Below are positions 47,470 through 58,145 of a stretch of 64,000 nucleotides of DNA, piece by piece; within the stretch, counting starts at the first letter, position 1; each line of letters opens with the position of its first letter. Under the pieces are notes generated by a model. The model was not told the DNA's origin. It did no database searches and worked only from the letters and a program-made list of their open reading frames with translations. This DNA is from Macrothele yani (taxonomy: Eukaryota; Arthropoda; Arachnida; Araneae; Macrothelidae), in the NCBI GenBank assembly GCA_039090855.1, contig CM077034.1:222048331-222112330 (forward strand), in the 5' to 3' direction. Made by a program: the position numbers and the translations under genes.

Positions 47470-48663
47470 CACTGTCTACCAACAAGTAATTAGACACCCC
47501 TGCAATCGACGATATCTGCGGTCTTGATACACGCCGCGGCCGCCGCCGTTAAATATCGTGTGGGAAACAACAATGCAACCAGTCGCATGCAAGATGCCAC
47601 ACAGTTCGGAGCTCTCTGATTCCGAGAAAGGTGTAATCGTTAGGTATCACAGAAATGGCCGATCCATACGCGACATATCCAGCGAGTTGAAGTACCCAAA
47701 ATCGACAGTGGCCTACGTGATTGGCAAGTGGAAGATGAGAGGTGACTGTCGGAATGTGCCCCGACCCGGCAGACCCACAAAACTGGGAGTTAGAGACCTA
47801 CGGGTGCTGGCCAGAGAAATTTGGAAGAACCGCACCAAATCGATGGGCCACATCCGCGAGGAGTTTCAACAGGCATCCGGGAGTGTTCTTTCGATGAATA
47901 CCATCCGTAAGGAAGCCCATCTGCTCGGTTATAATGGACGTGCTGCCGCCCACAAGCCTTTGATCACCAAGTCCAATAGCGCTGCTCGGCTAACGTGGTG
48001 CAAAGAACGTCGACAGTGGAAACAGGTTCTCTGGAGCGACGAATCAAGGTTCACCCTCTACTGTTCGGATGGCAGGGTCTGGGTCTGGCGTCTGCCTGGA
48101 GAACGCCTCCTGCCGGAATGTATTGTGCCAACTGTGAAGTTCGGCGACGGTGGAATTATGCTATGGGGGTGTTTCTCCTGGTATGGCACGGGACCCTTGG
48201 TCGCAATTCCTGGTAGACTCAATGCCGAGACCTACTGCACCATTTTGGATGACCATGCGCTTCCTACGTTGTGGTAGTTTTACGGGGTAGACCCATGTTA
48301 CTTTCAGGATGACAATGCCACCTGTCATGTGGCGAGGTCCACCATGGCTTGGTATGGTGACAATGGGGTTAATCGAATGGACTGGCCCCGGACCTTAACC
48401 CTATCGAGCACCTCTGGGGCGAGTTGGAGCGTCGACTTAAGGGGTGCCACCACCGTCCAAAATCGGTGAAGGAACTGACCTGTCTTCTCCAAGCCGAGTG
48501 GAAGAAAATACCGCTAGCAGTCATACAACGCGTGGTTGAGAGTATGCCCCGGAGGGTCGCAGCTGTAATCGCCGCTCGTGGAGGCTCCACCAACTATTGA
48601 AGGTGAATAAACTTCATTTTCCTTTGCTATCACAGGTGTCCAATTACTTGTTGGTAGATAGTG
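47470..48663 (+). mobile_element. Tc1-like element, family 3
   Basis: Ends are CACTGTCTACCAACAAGTAA and its inverse TTACTTGTTGGTAGATAGTG (to 48663), with TA on both sides (47468-47469, 48664-48665). Length is 1194 bp. The inverted repeats are about 30 bp, with AGACACC/GGTGTCC extending the match. Confidence 0.95.
47594..48600 (+). pseudogene. Tc1-like transposase, family 3 (stop and frameshift)
   Basis: The likely start is [18 protein letters not shown] at 47594; an upstream in-frame Met at 47558 is possible. Helix-turn-helix [20 protein letters not shown], linker PRPGRPTKL, then [19 protein letters not shown] (first Asp) and [21 protein letters not shown] at 48275 follows HALPTLW. Beyond it are FQDDNATCHVARS (second Asp) and, after a frameshift near 48385, LNPIEHLWGELERRL (Glu), ending ARGGSTNY at 48597. 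The catalytic triad is preserved across the breaks. Confidence 0.92.
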
Positions 48664-48665
48664 TA

Positions 48666-49571
48666 TATGTCGAATCCATGGTTTGTACACATCCTGGAAT
48701 TCCATTTTGTCCTGGAAATGTCCTAAAATTCTGTTACATGTCCTGGAATTTTATCCATTGTTGCCTTTTTGTCCCTGCATGCTGTTTTGTGGTTGAAGAT
48801 TTTTCTACAGACATAACTTATGTCTGACAAATTTCCCTCCCAACCCCCTACAAAATGTGTGTTTGGGGGAGGGGAAGGTGGGGGGGGGGGGTATCTGTTT
48901 TCTCGTTTAGGAGGACTGAAGCTGCATTATTAGCATCTTTTGTGCCATGCTTATGTTATCATGAGTTATCGCTTTGTCTGTCCTGCCTGGGAGACCATAT
49001 CTCTGCAATTATTAGTTTGATTTGTAAAATTCTTTTTGTATTGGGAAGCTTTAAAATGTGAGAATGACGATACATTCGTTCTGTTTCTTTTTCGATGCAC
49101 AACTTCACCGCAAGAAGGCGCAAATGGAGATCATATCGAATTTAAAATGCATTTCATTTCATATATTTACTTCTAAGTATCCAATTGAAAAAATTATTTT
49201 TCCTTTCGATGACATTTATATCGAAGACTATTTTAGTTACAGTCCCTTTTTCAAATAATGCATACATTTTTTAACTGGGGGCGTAAAGGTAAATCGCGAT
49301 TTCCCCAATGTCTCCGCCTCTAAAAGTCCGATTTGAAAAATTCTTCCTGAGTCGGATACAGACAGCTCTTGAGGTTGAAATATTTTGTATACAAATTCTC
49401 ATTTCTGGTAAAGAATGGTTTGGCCACTAGGTGGCGTAAATGATTTTGGCTTCTGATGTATTTGCAACAAAATCTGAGCTGGAAACTCGATTGAAAAACA
49501 TTCTTCCGTGAACCAATACCTCTCAACTCGAAAAACTTTTTAAGAATACTTCCTGCTTAAAATAGTGCATA
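48666..49571. other. Intronic sequence with CCTGGAA-rich patch
   Basis: TCCTGGAA/TCCTAAAA words at 48690-48760 resemble the hAT-type patch at 24300-24365 and a short piece near 50175; probably a remnant. A G-rich run is near 48878-48890. No gene recognised. Confidence 0.5.
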
Positions 49572-49803
49572 GTTTTTTTTGTTTGTTGTTGTTTTATTGA
49601 AGGTTTAACGACCACCGTGAGCAACTCAATGGGCTATAAGCAGTCGCCAGTCCCTAATTTGGGGTCACTGGTTTCAGGTAAGGGAGAGAGCCAGTGCCGT
49701 AAGACAAACACAACATCCATGCCTCACCGGGATTCGAACCCGGACCCCTTTCGATCGAATGATCATAAGCCAACGATTAGACCACTGCACCACCAGGGCG
49801 GCG
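49572..49803 (-). mobile_element. tRNA-headed SINE
   Basis: On the minus strand the 5' end holds GTGCAGTGGTCTAATCGTTG (A-box-like) and GGGTTCGAATCCCGG (B box with T stem). These are internal pol III promoter elements of a tRNA-derived SINE. The body ends near GGTCGTTAAACC and an ACAA/A-rich tail (a T-rich run at 49572-49597 on the plus strand). Flanks GTGCATA and GCGCATA are a possible short target duplication. About 230 bp in all. Confidence 0.85.
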
Positions 49804-50224
49804 CATAATCGTCACACCAGGGGGCGTTCATGTATATCTTATTTTTGTCCATATCTCTGTTTATAGGAGTCTGATTTGAAAAATTATTTCTTTGTTGGAG
49901 AACATTTTCGGTGCAAAATGTTTCTCATATAATTCAAAATATTTCTTAATACACAAGTGCACCACTAGAGGACATTTAGCTCACTTTTCCATTTCTGCGG
50001 GACTAAAAGCCCAAGTTTCTGATTAGTTGCAGCGGGCATCATTTTTAACATTCTGCATTCTGTATTAAGTTTGCCCAAGCATGTAGGAAGTTATTTGTTG
50101 TAAGTTGCAAGTTGAACAGACCTATGGTTTCACTATATTTTAAGGAAGAACGTTTGGATTGTATGTCTTGAAAAAACCCCAAAAGTCCTGGAATTTTGTG
50201 ATTGAAAAAGCATATGAACCATGT
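49804..50224. other. Intronic sequence left of the 201-bp satellite
   Basis: AT-rich unique sequence without a recognised gene. An AAAGTCCTGGAATTTTG patch near 50170-50205 resembles hAT-type remnants elsewhere in the window. Confidence 0.5.
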
Positions 50225-52745
50225 GTATAGGAGATTTCTGTGTAGCTCTGATAAAAATGCCAAGCTGATCAAATAGCGCAGAAACTTAGGTTCACTCAGG
50301 AGAGTGCGTAGACAACTGGTACCTTGGCTATGACAATAACTATGGAGTGAAATATAAAAATTCGTTTTGTTTATTAAGTAATGATATGAAAGAGCATGCG
50401 TAATACTTGTTTGTGCCAAAAAGTTGTATAGGAGATTTCTGTGTAGCTCCGATAAAAATGCCAAGCTGATCAAATAGCGCAGAAACTTAGGTTCACTCAG
50501 GAGAGTGCGTAGACAACTGGTACCTTGGCTATGACAATAACTATGGAGTGAAATATAAAAATTCGTTTTGTTTTTTTAAGTAATGATATGAAAGAGCATG
50601 CGTAATACTTGTTTGTGGCAAAAAGTTGTATAGGAGATTTCTGTGTAGCTCCGATAAAAATGCCAAGCTGATCAAATAGCGCAGGAACTTAGGTTCACTC
50701 AGGAGAGTGCGTAGACAACTGGTACCTTGGCTATGACAATAACTATGGAGGGAAATATAAAAATTCGTTTTGTTTTTTAAGTAATGATATGAAAGAGCAT
50801 GCGTAATACTTGTTTGTGCCAAAAAGTTGTATAGGAGATTTCTGTGTAGCTCCGATAAAAATGCCAAGCTGATCAAATAGCGCAGAAACTTAGGTTCACT
50901 CAGGAGAGTGCGTAGACAACTGGTACCTTGGCTATGACAATAACTATGGAGGGAAATATAAAAATTCGTTTTGTTTTTTAAGTAATGATATGAAAGAGCA
51001 TGCGTAATACTTGTTTGTGCCAAAAAGTTGTATAGGAGATTTCTGTGTAGCTCCGATAAAAATGCCAAGCTGATCAAATAGCGCAGGAACTTAGGTTCAC
51101 TCAGGAGAGTGCGTAGACAACTGGTACCTTGGCTATGACAATAACTATGGAGGGAAATATAAAAATTCGTTTTGTTTTTTAAGTAATGATATGAAAGAGC
51201 ATGCGTAATACTTGTTTGTGCCAAAAAGTTGTATAGGAGATTTCTGTGTAGCTCCGATAAAAATGCCAAGCTGATCAAATAGCGCAGGAACTTAGGTTCA
51301 CTCAGGAGAGTGCGTAGACAACTGGTACTTTGGCTATGACAATAACTATGGAGTGAAATATAAAAATTCGTTTTGTTTTTTAAGTAATGATATGAAAGAG
51401 CATGCGTAATACTTGTTTGTGCCAAAAAGTTGTATAGGAGATTTCTGTGTAGCTCCGATAAAAATGCCAAGCTGATCAAATAGTGCAGAAACTTAGGTTC
51501 ACTGAGGAGAGTGCGTAGACAACTGGTACCTTGGCTGTGACAATAACTATGGAGGGAAATATAAAAATTCGTTTTGTTTTTTAAGTAATGATATGAAAGA
51601 GCATGCGTAATACTTGTTTGTGCCAAAAAGTTGTATAGGAGATTTCTGTGTAGCTCCGATAAAAATGCCAAGCTGATCAAATAGCGCAGAAACTTAGGTT
51701 CACTCAGGAGAGTGCGTAGACAACTGGTACTTTGGCTATGACAATAACTATGGAGTGAAATATAAAAATTCGTTTTGTTTTTTAAGTAATGATATGAAAG
51801 AGCATGTGTAATACTTGTTTGTGCCAAAAAGTTGTATAGGAGATTTCTGTGTAGCTCCGATAAAAATGCCAAGCTGATCAAATAGTGCAGAAACTTAGGT
51901 TCACTGAGGAGAGTGCGTAGACAACTGGTACTTTGGCTATGACAATAACTATGGAGGGAAATATAAAAATTCGTTTTGTTTTTTAAGTAATGATATGAAA
52001 GAGCATGTGTAATACTTGTTTGTGCCAAAAAGTTGTATAGGAGATTTCTGTGTAGCTCCGATAAAAATGCCAAGCTGATCAAATAACGCAGGAACTTAGG
52101 TTCACTGAGGAGAGTGCGTAGACAACTGGTACCTTGGCTGTGACAATAACTATGGAGTGAAATATCAAAATTCGTTTTGTTTTTTAAGTAATGATATGAA
52201 AGAGCATGTGTAATACTTGTTTGTGCCAAAAAGTTGTATAGGAGATTTCTGTGCAGCTCCGATAAAAATGCCAAGCTGATCAAATAGCGCAGGAACTTAG
52301 GTTCACTCAGGAGAGTGCGTAGACAACTGGTACCTTGGCTATGACAATAACTATGGAGTAAAATATAAAAATTCGTTTTGTTTTTTAAGTAATGATATGA
52401 AAGAGCATGCGTAATACTTGTTTGTGCCAAAAAGTTGTATAGGAGATTTCTGTGTAGCTCCGATAAAAATGCCAAGCTGATCAAATAGCGCAGAAACTTA
52501 GGTTCACTCAGGAGAGTGCGTAGACAACTGGTACTTTGGCTATGACAATAACTATGGAGTGAAATATAAAAATTCGTTTTGTTTTTTAAGTAATGATATG
52601 AAAGAGCATGTGTAATACTTGTTTGTGCCAAAAAGTTGTATAGGAGATTTCTGTGTAGCTCCGATAAAAATGCCAAGCTGATCAAATAGCGCAGAAAATA
52701 GCACAGAAACTTAGGTTCACTCAGGAGAGCGCGTGGACAGCCGGT
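50225..52745. repeat. 201-bp satellite array
   Basis: About 12.5 units of 201 bp with GTATAGGAGATTTCTGTG, TAGCTCCGATAAAAATGCCA and ATGATATGAAAGAGCATG. Because 201 is divisible by 3 and no stop occurs in one minus frame, a 714-codon open frame of 67-residue repeats runs through it. It has no recognised domain and no start context, so I treat it as an artefact. The units are highly similar, apart from the diverged right-end unit. Confidence 0.95.
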
Positions 52746-53010
52746 ACCTTAGCTATGACATCATTATGGAGTAAAATGTCAGCCATTCTTTTGTTACCAA
52801 ATTTCACATTGTGTTACTGTATTATTTATTAACATATATCAATTTTTTTTTCTTGCTAGGTTTTCTTTACCTAGCATTTGTATCTATTTTCTGCTTTCTG
52901 CTACTTTAATTTATCTAAACAATGTGTTTTTCTTCTAATGTTCTTTGTAAATAAGCTTTTACTTGTAGAAAAAAATGCCAGATGTTCCCCACCACAGTAG
53001 TGAGAAACCT
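52746..53010. other. Spacer before the palindromic PLE insertion
   Basis: AT-rich sequence ending in GTAGTGAGAAACCT (52997-53010), the left copy of the PLE target duplication. Confidence 0.6.
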
Positions 53011-53114
53011 GACGATGATGGGCAAAACACGTAACAATATTAACAAAGAAAGGTGACTTGATCACGCTAGTTACGTTAACTAAAACTTTTACAAAAAGTT
53101 CGTAAGTTGGAAGC

Positions 53115-53142
53115 TTTCGACCTTATCTTAGGTCTTCATCAC
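53115..53142 (-). ncRNA. Hammerhead-like core, PLE family 2 (left arm)
   Basis: On the minus strand: TGATGA, one base, GACC/GGTC stem with an 8-base loop, GAAA, then the self-complementary AGCT and CCAA. CCAA can pair with TTGG just upstream as stem I. One extra base lies between C3 and U4 (TTGGCGTGATGA), so this is a variant core. Confidence 0.5.
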
Positions 53143-53610
53143 GCCAATGGAGGACTAAGATTGTTGCCAGATTCTACATTTGAATTTTTCCTATTTTTGT
53201 TGCCAAAACTTAGAATTGATCTCCAGATTAACGGAATGTAGAGAGGAGATTCGGAGTTGCAAGTCATTGAGTTGAAAATAATTTCTATGCTTTCACGGTA
53301 ACGGAGGGCAAAACGATTGTCAAACGAAGCAATTCGTTTTGCTTCGTTCCAGTGGGGAACTGCAGATGTGTCTTCCATTGTCAAAATAGACAAGGCAGCA
53401 TTGGCTTTCGAAACATCTTTTTTATGATCTAAAATTCCATGGTTAATGCTCCTGTATGTGCTTCCAATGTATAAGTTATCCCCAGTAGAAGAAGAGATAG
53501 GAATGCAGTAAACTCCTGGGAGGTTCAGGCTTTCAACTTTGTCCCTATCCCTTTGTAGAAGTTTCAAGATGTTTGGGGTAGATTTAATGGCAAGATGGTA
53601 ACCAAAACTT
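53139..53610 (-). pseudogene. PLE GIY-YIG endonuclease fragment (left arm)
   Basis: C-terminal PLE domain: KLLQRDRDKVESLNLPGVYC and DNLYIGSTYRSI give the paired GVY...YIG signature of a GIY-YIG nuclease, followed by HWNEAKRIASFDNRFALRYR. It lacks the reverse transcriptase. Residues GILDHKKDVSKANAAL differ from the other copies by a small deletion and substitutions. Confidence 0.9.
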
Positions 53611-53630
53611 AAGTTACAGATTCTTTTTAG

Positions 53631-54108
53631 AAGTTTTGGTTACCATCTTGCCATTAAATCTACCCCAAACATCTTGAAACTTCTACAAAGGGATAGGGAC
53701 AAAGTTGAAAGCCTGAACCTCCCAGGAGTTTACTGCATTCCTATCTCTTCTTCTACTGGGGATAACTTATACATTGGAAGCACATACAGGAGCATAAGCC
53801 ATAGAATTTTAGAACATAGAAAAGATGTTTCGAAAGGCAATCCCAACACTGCCTTGTCTATTTTGACAATGGAAGACACATCTGCAGTTCCCCACTGGAA
53901 CGAAGCAAAACGAATTGCTTCGTTTGACAATCGTTTTGCCCTCCGTTACCGTGAAAGCATAGAAATTATTTTCAACTCAATGACTTGCAACTCCGAATCT
54001 CCTCTCTACATTCCGTTAATCTGGAGATCAATTCTAAGTTTTGGCAACAAAAATAGGAAAAATTCAAATGTAGAATCTGGCAACAATCTTAGTCCTCCAT
54101 TGGCGTGA
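53631..54108 (+). pseudogene. PLE GIY-YIG endonuclease fragment (right arm)
   Basis: The same domain on the plus strand: LPGVYCIPISSSTGDNLYIG, then RSISHRILEHRKDVSKGNPN and RYRESIEIIF, ending GNNLSPPLA before the stop at 54106. It is open throughout but starts in mid-protein. The hammerhead-like core overlaps its stop region. Confidence 0.9.
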
Positions 54109-54132
54109 TGAAGACCTAAGATAAGGTCGAAA
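54105..54132 (+). ncRNA. Hammerhead-like core, PLE family 2 (right arm)
   Basis: GTGATGA (54105-54111), A, GACC (54113-54116), loop, GGTC (54125-54128), GAAA (54129-54132), followed by GCTTCCAA. It is the mirror of the core at 53115-53142, so a transcript of the palindrome would carry the core once on each strand. Confidence 0.5.
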
Positions 54133-54216
54133 GCTTCCAACTTACGAACTTTTTGTAAAAGTTTTAGTTAACGTAACTAGCGTGATCAAGTCACCTTTCT
54201 TTGTAGTGAGAAACCT

Positions 54217-54855
54217 TTGGATTTTTTTTTTATTGTTGTTATGGTTCCCATGCATAAGCTTTAACTGCCTTGCACTTGTTCAGTTGACTTATTTTCTGTG
54301 CTCGATTCTCACAAGCTGGAGGGCGATGCAGTCCTCGCCACTTTGCAATGCGTGATTTTCCTTTTTCATTTTAACTGTTTAACCCACTTTTGTACGCCCA
54401 TGTCAGTAACTGCACTGCTTTCAAAAATGTGTGTGAAGTGTTTTTTTACATTTTCCAGACGTAGGTTAAAGAAGCGTATATGCTCCAACTCGTGTAAAAA
54501 TGGTTCGATTTCGATGAAATTTTAGTATGTGGTAGGGGACCACCTGGGGACAAACCCTATTGAAAATTTTTCGAAATGGGGTCAAAGGTCAGGGCACAGG
54601 AGCGAGATTTATTCCACAGCCATTATCACCATAACTTTACTAAAAATGCTTCTATTGCGACAAAACTTTAGTATGTTGTTCCGGAGGTATACTGAACCGG
54701 TTCTGTTTAATATAATCGAAATGGGGTCAAAGGTCAGGCAGGATACAGGAGCGAGATTTATTCCACAGCCGTTATCCTCATAACTTGAATAATGATTGCA
54801 ATTCATGAGACTACCTTATAGGTTGTCTTATGTTATAAATGTGATTTTAATTAAA
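54217..54855. other. Intronic sequence with a ~150-bp diverged duplication
   Basis: Two related copies (about 54500-54630 and 54640-54790) share CGAAATGGGGTCAAAGGTCA, GGAGCGAGATTTATTCCACA and CAAAACTTTAGTATG-like text. Probably an old dispersed repeat. No coding sequence. Confidence 0.6.
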
Positions 54856-55806
54856 CTATACACAATATCTAAGGTATTTTACCTGATATTGTCAAAGTAT
54901 TGCTCACGTTGTTTGCTCTGTGAGGCTCGTACGTTACGGACTTTTGGTTAGTTATAAAAAATTTGCAGAAATAAAACAGTTAGGTTATATATTTTCAGTT
55001 CTACATTCATTCAGTGATTCATTCAGTGAATGAATGTAGAACTGATTCAGTGAATGAATGTAGAACTGAAAATATATACATTCATTCAGTGAATGAATGT
55101 AGAACTGAAAATATATAGTGAATTCATTCAGTGAATGAATGTAGAACTGAAAATATATAGTGAATTCATTCAGTGAATGAATGTAGAACTGAAAATATAT
55201 ATTATAAAAAATTTGCAGAAATAAAACAGTTAGGTTATATATTTTCAGTTCTACATTCATTCAGTGAATGAATGTGAATGAATGTAGAACTGAAAATATA
55301 TAGTGAATTCATTCAGTGAATGAATGTAGAACTGAAAATATATATTATAAAAAATTTGCAGAAATAAAACAGTTAGGTTATATATTTTCAGTTCTGCATT
55401 CATTCAGTGAATGAATGTGAATGAATGTAGAACTGAAAATATATAGTGAATTCATTCAGTGAATGAATGTAGAACTGAAAATATATATTATAAAAAATGT
55501 GCAGAAATAAAACAGTTAGGTTATATAAATTGTTAGTTCTACATTCATTCAGTGAATGAATGTAGAACTGAAAATATATAGTGAATTCATTCAGTGAATG
55601 AATGTAGAACTGAAAATATATAGTGAATGAATGTAGAACTGAAAATATGTAACCTAACTGTTTTATTTCTGCAAATTTTTTATAACTAACCAAAAGTCTG
55701 TAACGTAAGAGACCTCTCGGGGCCGGGAGCACGTGCCTCACAGAGCAAAACAATGTGAGAAATACTTTGACAATATCAGGTAAAATACCTTAGATATTAT
55801 GTATAG
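54856..55806. mobile_element. Foldback element with internal palindrome cluster
   Basis: Inverted ends begin CTATACACAATATCTAAGGT on the left and finish ACCTTAGATATTATGTATAG on the right. The arms continue inward through TTTACCTGATATTGTCAAAG, CTCTGTGAGGC and TTTTGGTTAGTTATAAAAAA, about 170 bp each. The middle (55000-55640) is a cluster of short palindromes TTCATTCAGTGAATGAA joined to TGTAGAACTGAAAATATATA. No coding sequence, so non-autonomous. Confidence 0.85.
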
Positions 55807-56170
55807 ATTTCTGGTATGTTGGAAAGAGTATCATAATCAGTGCATTGCATGATTTTACTAACTTGTCTTTTCTTTTGTTTGTAGATTGATTGCATTCTTA
55901 AAGACTTATTTTCTCAGCATTGTAATTTATTTATGCGCTCTCTTCTGTGAGATTTTTATTGTTTCTGTTGTGGTTGCTCTTGTACATAATTTTCTTGTTT
56001 GCATAATTAAGTATTATATGCATGATAATTCATAGTTTTTGTAAGATTTATAGGCATTACTGTAGTGAAGTGTTACCTCTGTGCAGTTTTTCTTATAAAG
56101 CAGAGCTAATTTATTGATATAAAATTTTGTTAGAAATCAGTAACTTTAAGTTGGACACTTCTCATTTCAG
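55807..56170 (+). other. 3' end of the large SPTLC2 intron
   Basis: AT-rich sequence without other features, ending in the acceptor tract CTTCTCATTTCAG. Confidence 0.7.
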
Positions 56171-56390
56171 TATGGAAGGAACTATTGTCAACTTGCCTGA
56201 ATTAATTAAGATAAAGAAGAAATACAAAGCTTATTTGTATGTGGATGAAGCTCACAGCATTGGTGCTATTGGGTCTGGAGGAAGAGGAGTTTGTGACTAT
56301 TATGGCTGTAATCCAAAGGATGTAGATTTGCTGATGGGAACATTTACGAAAAGCTTTGCATCTGCTGGTGGTTATATTGCTGGCTCTAAG
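56171..56390 (+). CDS. SPTLC2: SPTLC2 exon B: catalytic lysine exon
   Basis: Internal exon of 220 bp: one base completing a Ser codon, then 73 codons. It reads [20 protein letters not shown], then [20 protein letters not shown], then [25 protein letters not shown] contains the PLP-contacting Asp and His. GTFTKS carries the Lys that forms the internal aldimine with pyridoxal phosphate, the hallmark of serine palmitoyltransferase subunit 2 in the alpha-oxoamine synthase family. It ends at a codon boundary before the donor AAG|GTATATTC. Reading beyond it gives no family similarity, which supports the splice site. FASAGGY differs slightly from the FGASGGY I recall for vertebrates. No lesions are seen; probably functional. 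Confidence 0.93.
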
Positions 56391-56891
56391 GTATATTCAT
56401 TTGGTAGCAAAAAAATGCACAATGCACCTGTTTCTGCTGACAGTAGTGGATTTAGAAAGATTCATTTGAATTCAGTGGTTTTAATGTATGGATGTAATGT
56501 TTATGTGTGTGAAGGAAAATGTTTTCCTGAAAGCTGATTTGCAAAGGATAAGAACAGATTTTATTCCCTGTTTTATTCTTTCTTTCATCTTTCGAGCTGT
56601 TTGGTTTTAATTGATATAATACAGTGTTTCTAATTAAATTTCTGTTGGTGTAGAAATCCTGATGTTGCAGTTAACAATGACTGTAGTTCCTGAGTGAGTA
56701 AAAAGTCAGCGGTAATTATTTTTTAGGAGTACACGCTTGTCCTAATCCATGTGTTCTTGGTTAGTTAACACTATTACTTTTCAGTGTGCCCCAAATTAAA
56801 AATGCTTCCATAGTTCATTTTCACATAAGACTCACATTGTTGATCACCAGATTCACCAGTTGCAATAAAAATTGAGATTTGGTGAGTATTA
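56391..56891 (+). other. Start of the next SPTLC2 intron
   Basis: AT-rich sequence with no recognised exon or TE. The next SPTLC2 exon is not found up to 64000, so this intron is at least 7.6 kb. Confidence 0.65.
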
Positions 56892-58145
56892 GGAATTCAA
56901 CTGAAGTACCAAACACCTACCATGTAATGTGTTGGACTGTCCTTGGATTTCAAAACAGCCTCAATACAATGTGGCATGGATTGAATGAGGTGCCAAACAC
57001 CTACCATGTAATAAGTTGGGCTATCCTTGGACTTCAAGACAGCCTCAATTCAATATGACATGGATTGAATGAGGTGCCAAATGCCTGCCATGTAATAAGT
57101 TGAGCTGTCCTTGGACTTCAAGACAGCCTCAATTCAATGTGGCATGGATTGAATGAGGTGCCAAATGCCTACCATGTAATAAGTTGAGCTGTCCTTGGAC
57201 TTCAAGACAGCCTCAATTCAATGTGGCATGGATTGAATGAGGTGCCAAACACTTACTATGTAATAAGTTGGGCTGTCCTTGGACTTCAAGACAGCCTCAA
57301 TTCAATGTGGCATGGATTGAATGAGGTGCCAAACACCTACTATGTAATAAGTTGGGCTATCCTTGGACTTCAAGACAGCCTCAATTCAATGTGGCATATG
57401 GATTGAATGAGGTTCCAAATGCCTATCATGTAATAAGTTGGGCTATCCTTGGACTTCAAGACAGCCTCAATTCAATATGACATAGATTGAATGAGGTGCC
57501 AAATGCCTACCATGTAATAAGTTGAGCTGTCTTTGGACTTCAAGACAGCCTCAATTCAATGTGGCATGGATTGAATGAGGTGCCAAACACCTACCATGTA
57601 ATAAGTTGGGCTATCCTTGGACTTCAAGACAGCCTCAATTCAATATGACATGGATTGAATGAGGCGCCAAATGCCTGCCATGTAATAAGTTGAGCTGTTT
57701 TTGGACTTCAAGACAGCCTCAATTCAATGTGGCATGGATTGAATGAGGTGCCAAATGCCTACCATGTAATAAGTTGAGCTGTCCTTGGACTTCAAGACAG
57801 CCTCAATTCAATGTGGCATGGATTGAATGAGGTGCCAAATGCCTACCATGTAATAAGTTGAGCTGTCCTTGGACTTCAAGACAGCCTCAATTCAATGTGG
57901 CATGGATTGAATGAGGTGCCAAACACCTACTATGTGATAAGTTGGGCTATCCTTGGACTTCAAGACAGCCTCAATTCAATGTGGCATATGGATTAAATGA
58001 GGTTCCAAATGCCTATCATGTAATAAGTTGGGCTATCCTTGGACTTCAAGACAGCCTCAATTCAATATGACATAGATTGAATAAGGTGCCAAATGCCTAC
58101 CACGTAATAAGTTGAGCTGTCCTTGGACTTCAAAACAGCCTCAAT
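56892..58145 (-). repeat. 84-bp satellite derived from a Tc1 transposase C-terminus
   Basis: About 15 units of 84 bp, some with 1-3 base indels. On the minus strand each reads as IEAVLKSKDSPTYYMVG, then WHLIQSMPH, 28 codons long, with a TGA before IEAV. This is the C-terminal SMP..IEAV segment of the Tc1-like transposase fragment lying directly upstream (58146-58560), whose own copy reads MPHGIEAVLKSKD without the stop. Confidence 0.88.

Larger units (their letters stand above)
53011..54202. mobile_element. Palindromic PLE insertion, family 2
   Basis: Two inverted copies of the PLE 3' part, arms about 53045-53610 (minus) and 53631-54203 (plus), with a 20-base spacer. The insertion is flanked by the 14-bp direct repeat GTAGTGAGAAACCT (52997-53010 and 54203-54216), a convincing target duplication. 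The left end also has the GGGCAAAACACGTAACAATA segment found at the right end of the PLE at 58685-60713. The arms are nearly identical, with a small deletion in the left one. Confidence 0.88.
4823..56170 (+). other. SPTLC2: Inferred SPTLC2 intron of about 51.3 kb
   Basis: The sequence between exon A and exon B. The donor is TATAG|GTATTG and the acceptor is CTTCTCATTTCAG|TATGG. Phase and protein continuity match exactly across the gap, so no exon need be missing. All TEs and satellites listed between these positions lie inside it. The alternative is that one exon belongs to a pseudogene or the assembly joined two copies. Clean splice sites at both ends argue against that. Confidence 0.8.

Noticed and set aside
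49728..49803. A functional tRNA gene on the minus strand
   Set aside because: It has good A and B boxes but does not close a tRNA acceptor stem, and is followed by a SINE body and A-rich tail.
50541..52685. 714-codon open frame as a repeat-protein gene
   Set aside because: Arises from a 201-bp period divisible by three. No splice or start context and no recognisable domain.
54579..54736. Nuclear-receptor DR1-type sites GGGTCAAAGGTCA (54579-54591 and 54724-54736)
   Set aside because: Both copies lie in a duplicated dispersed repeat with no promoter nearby; probably coincidental.
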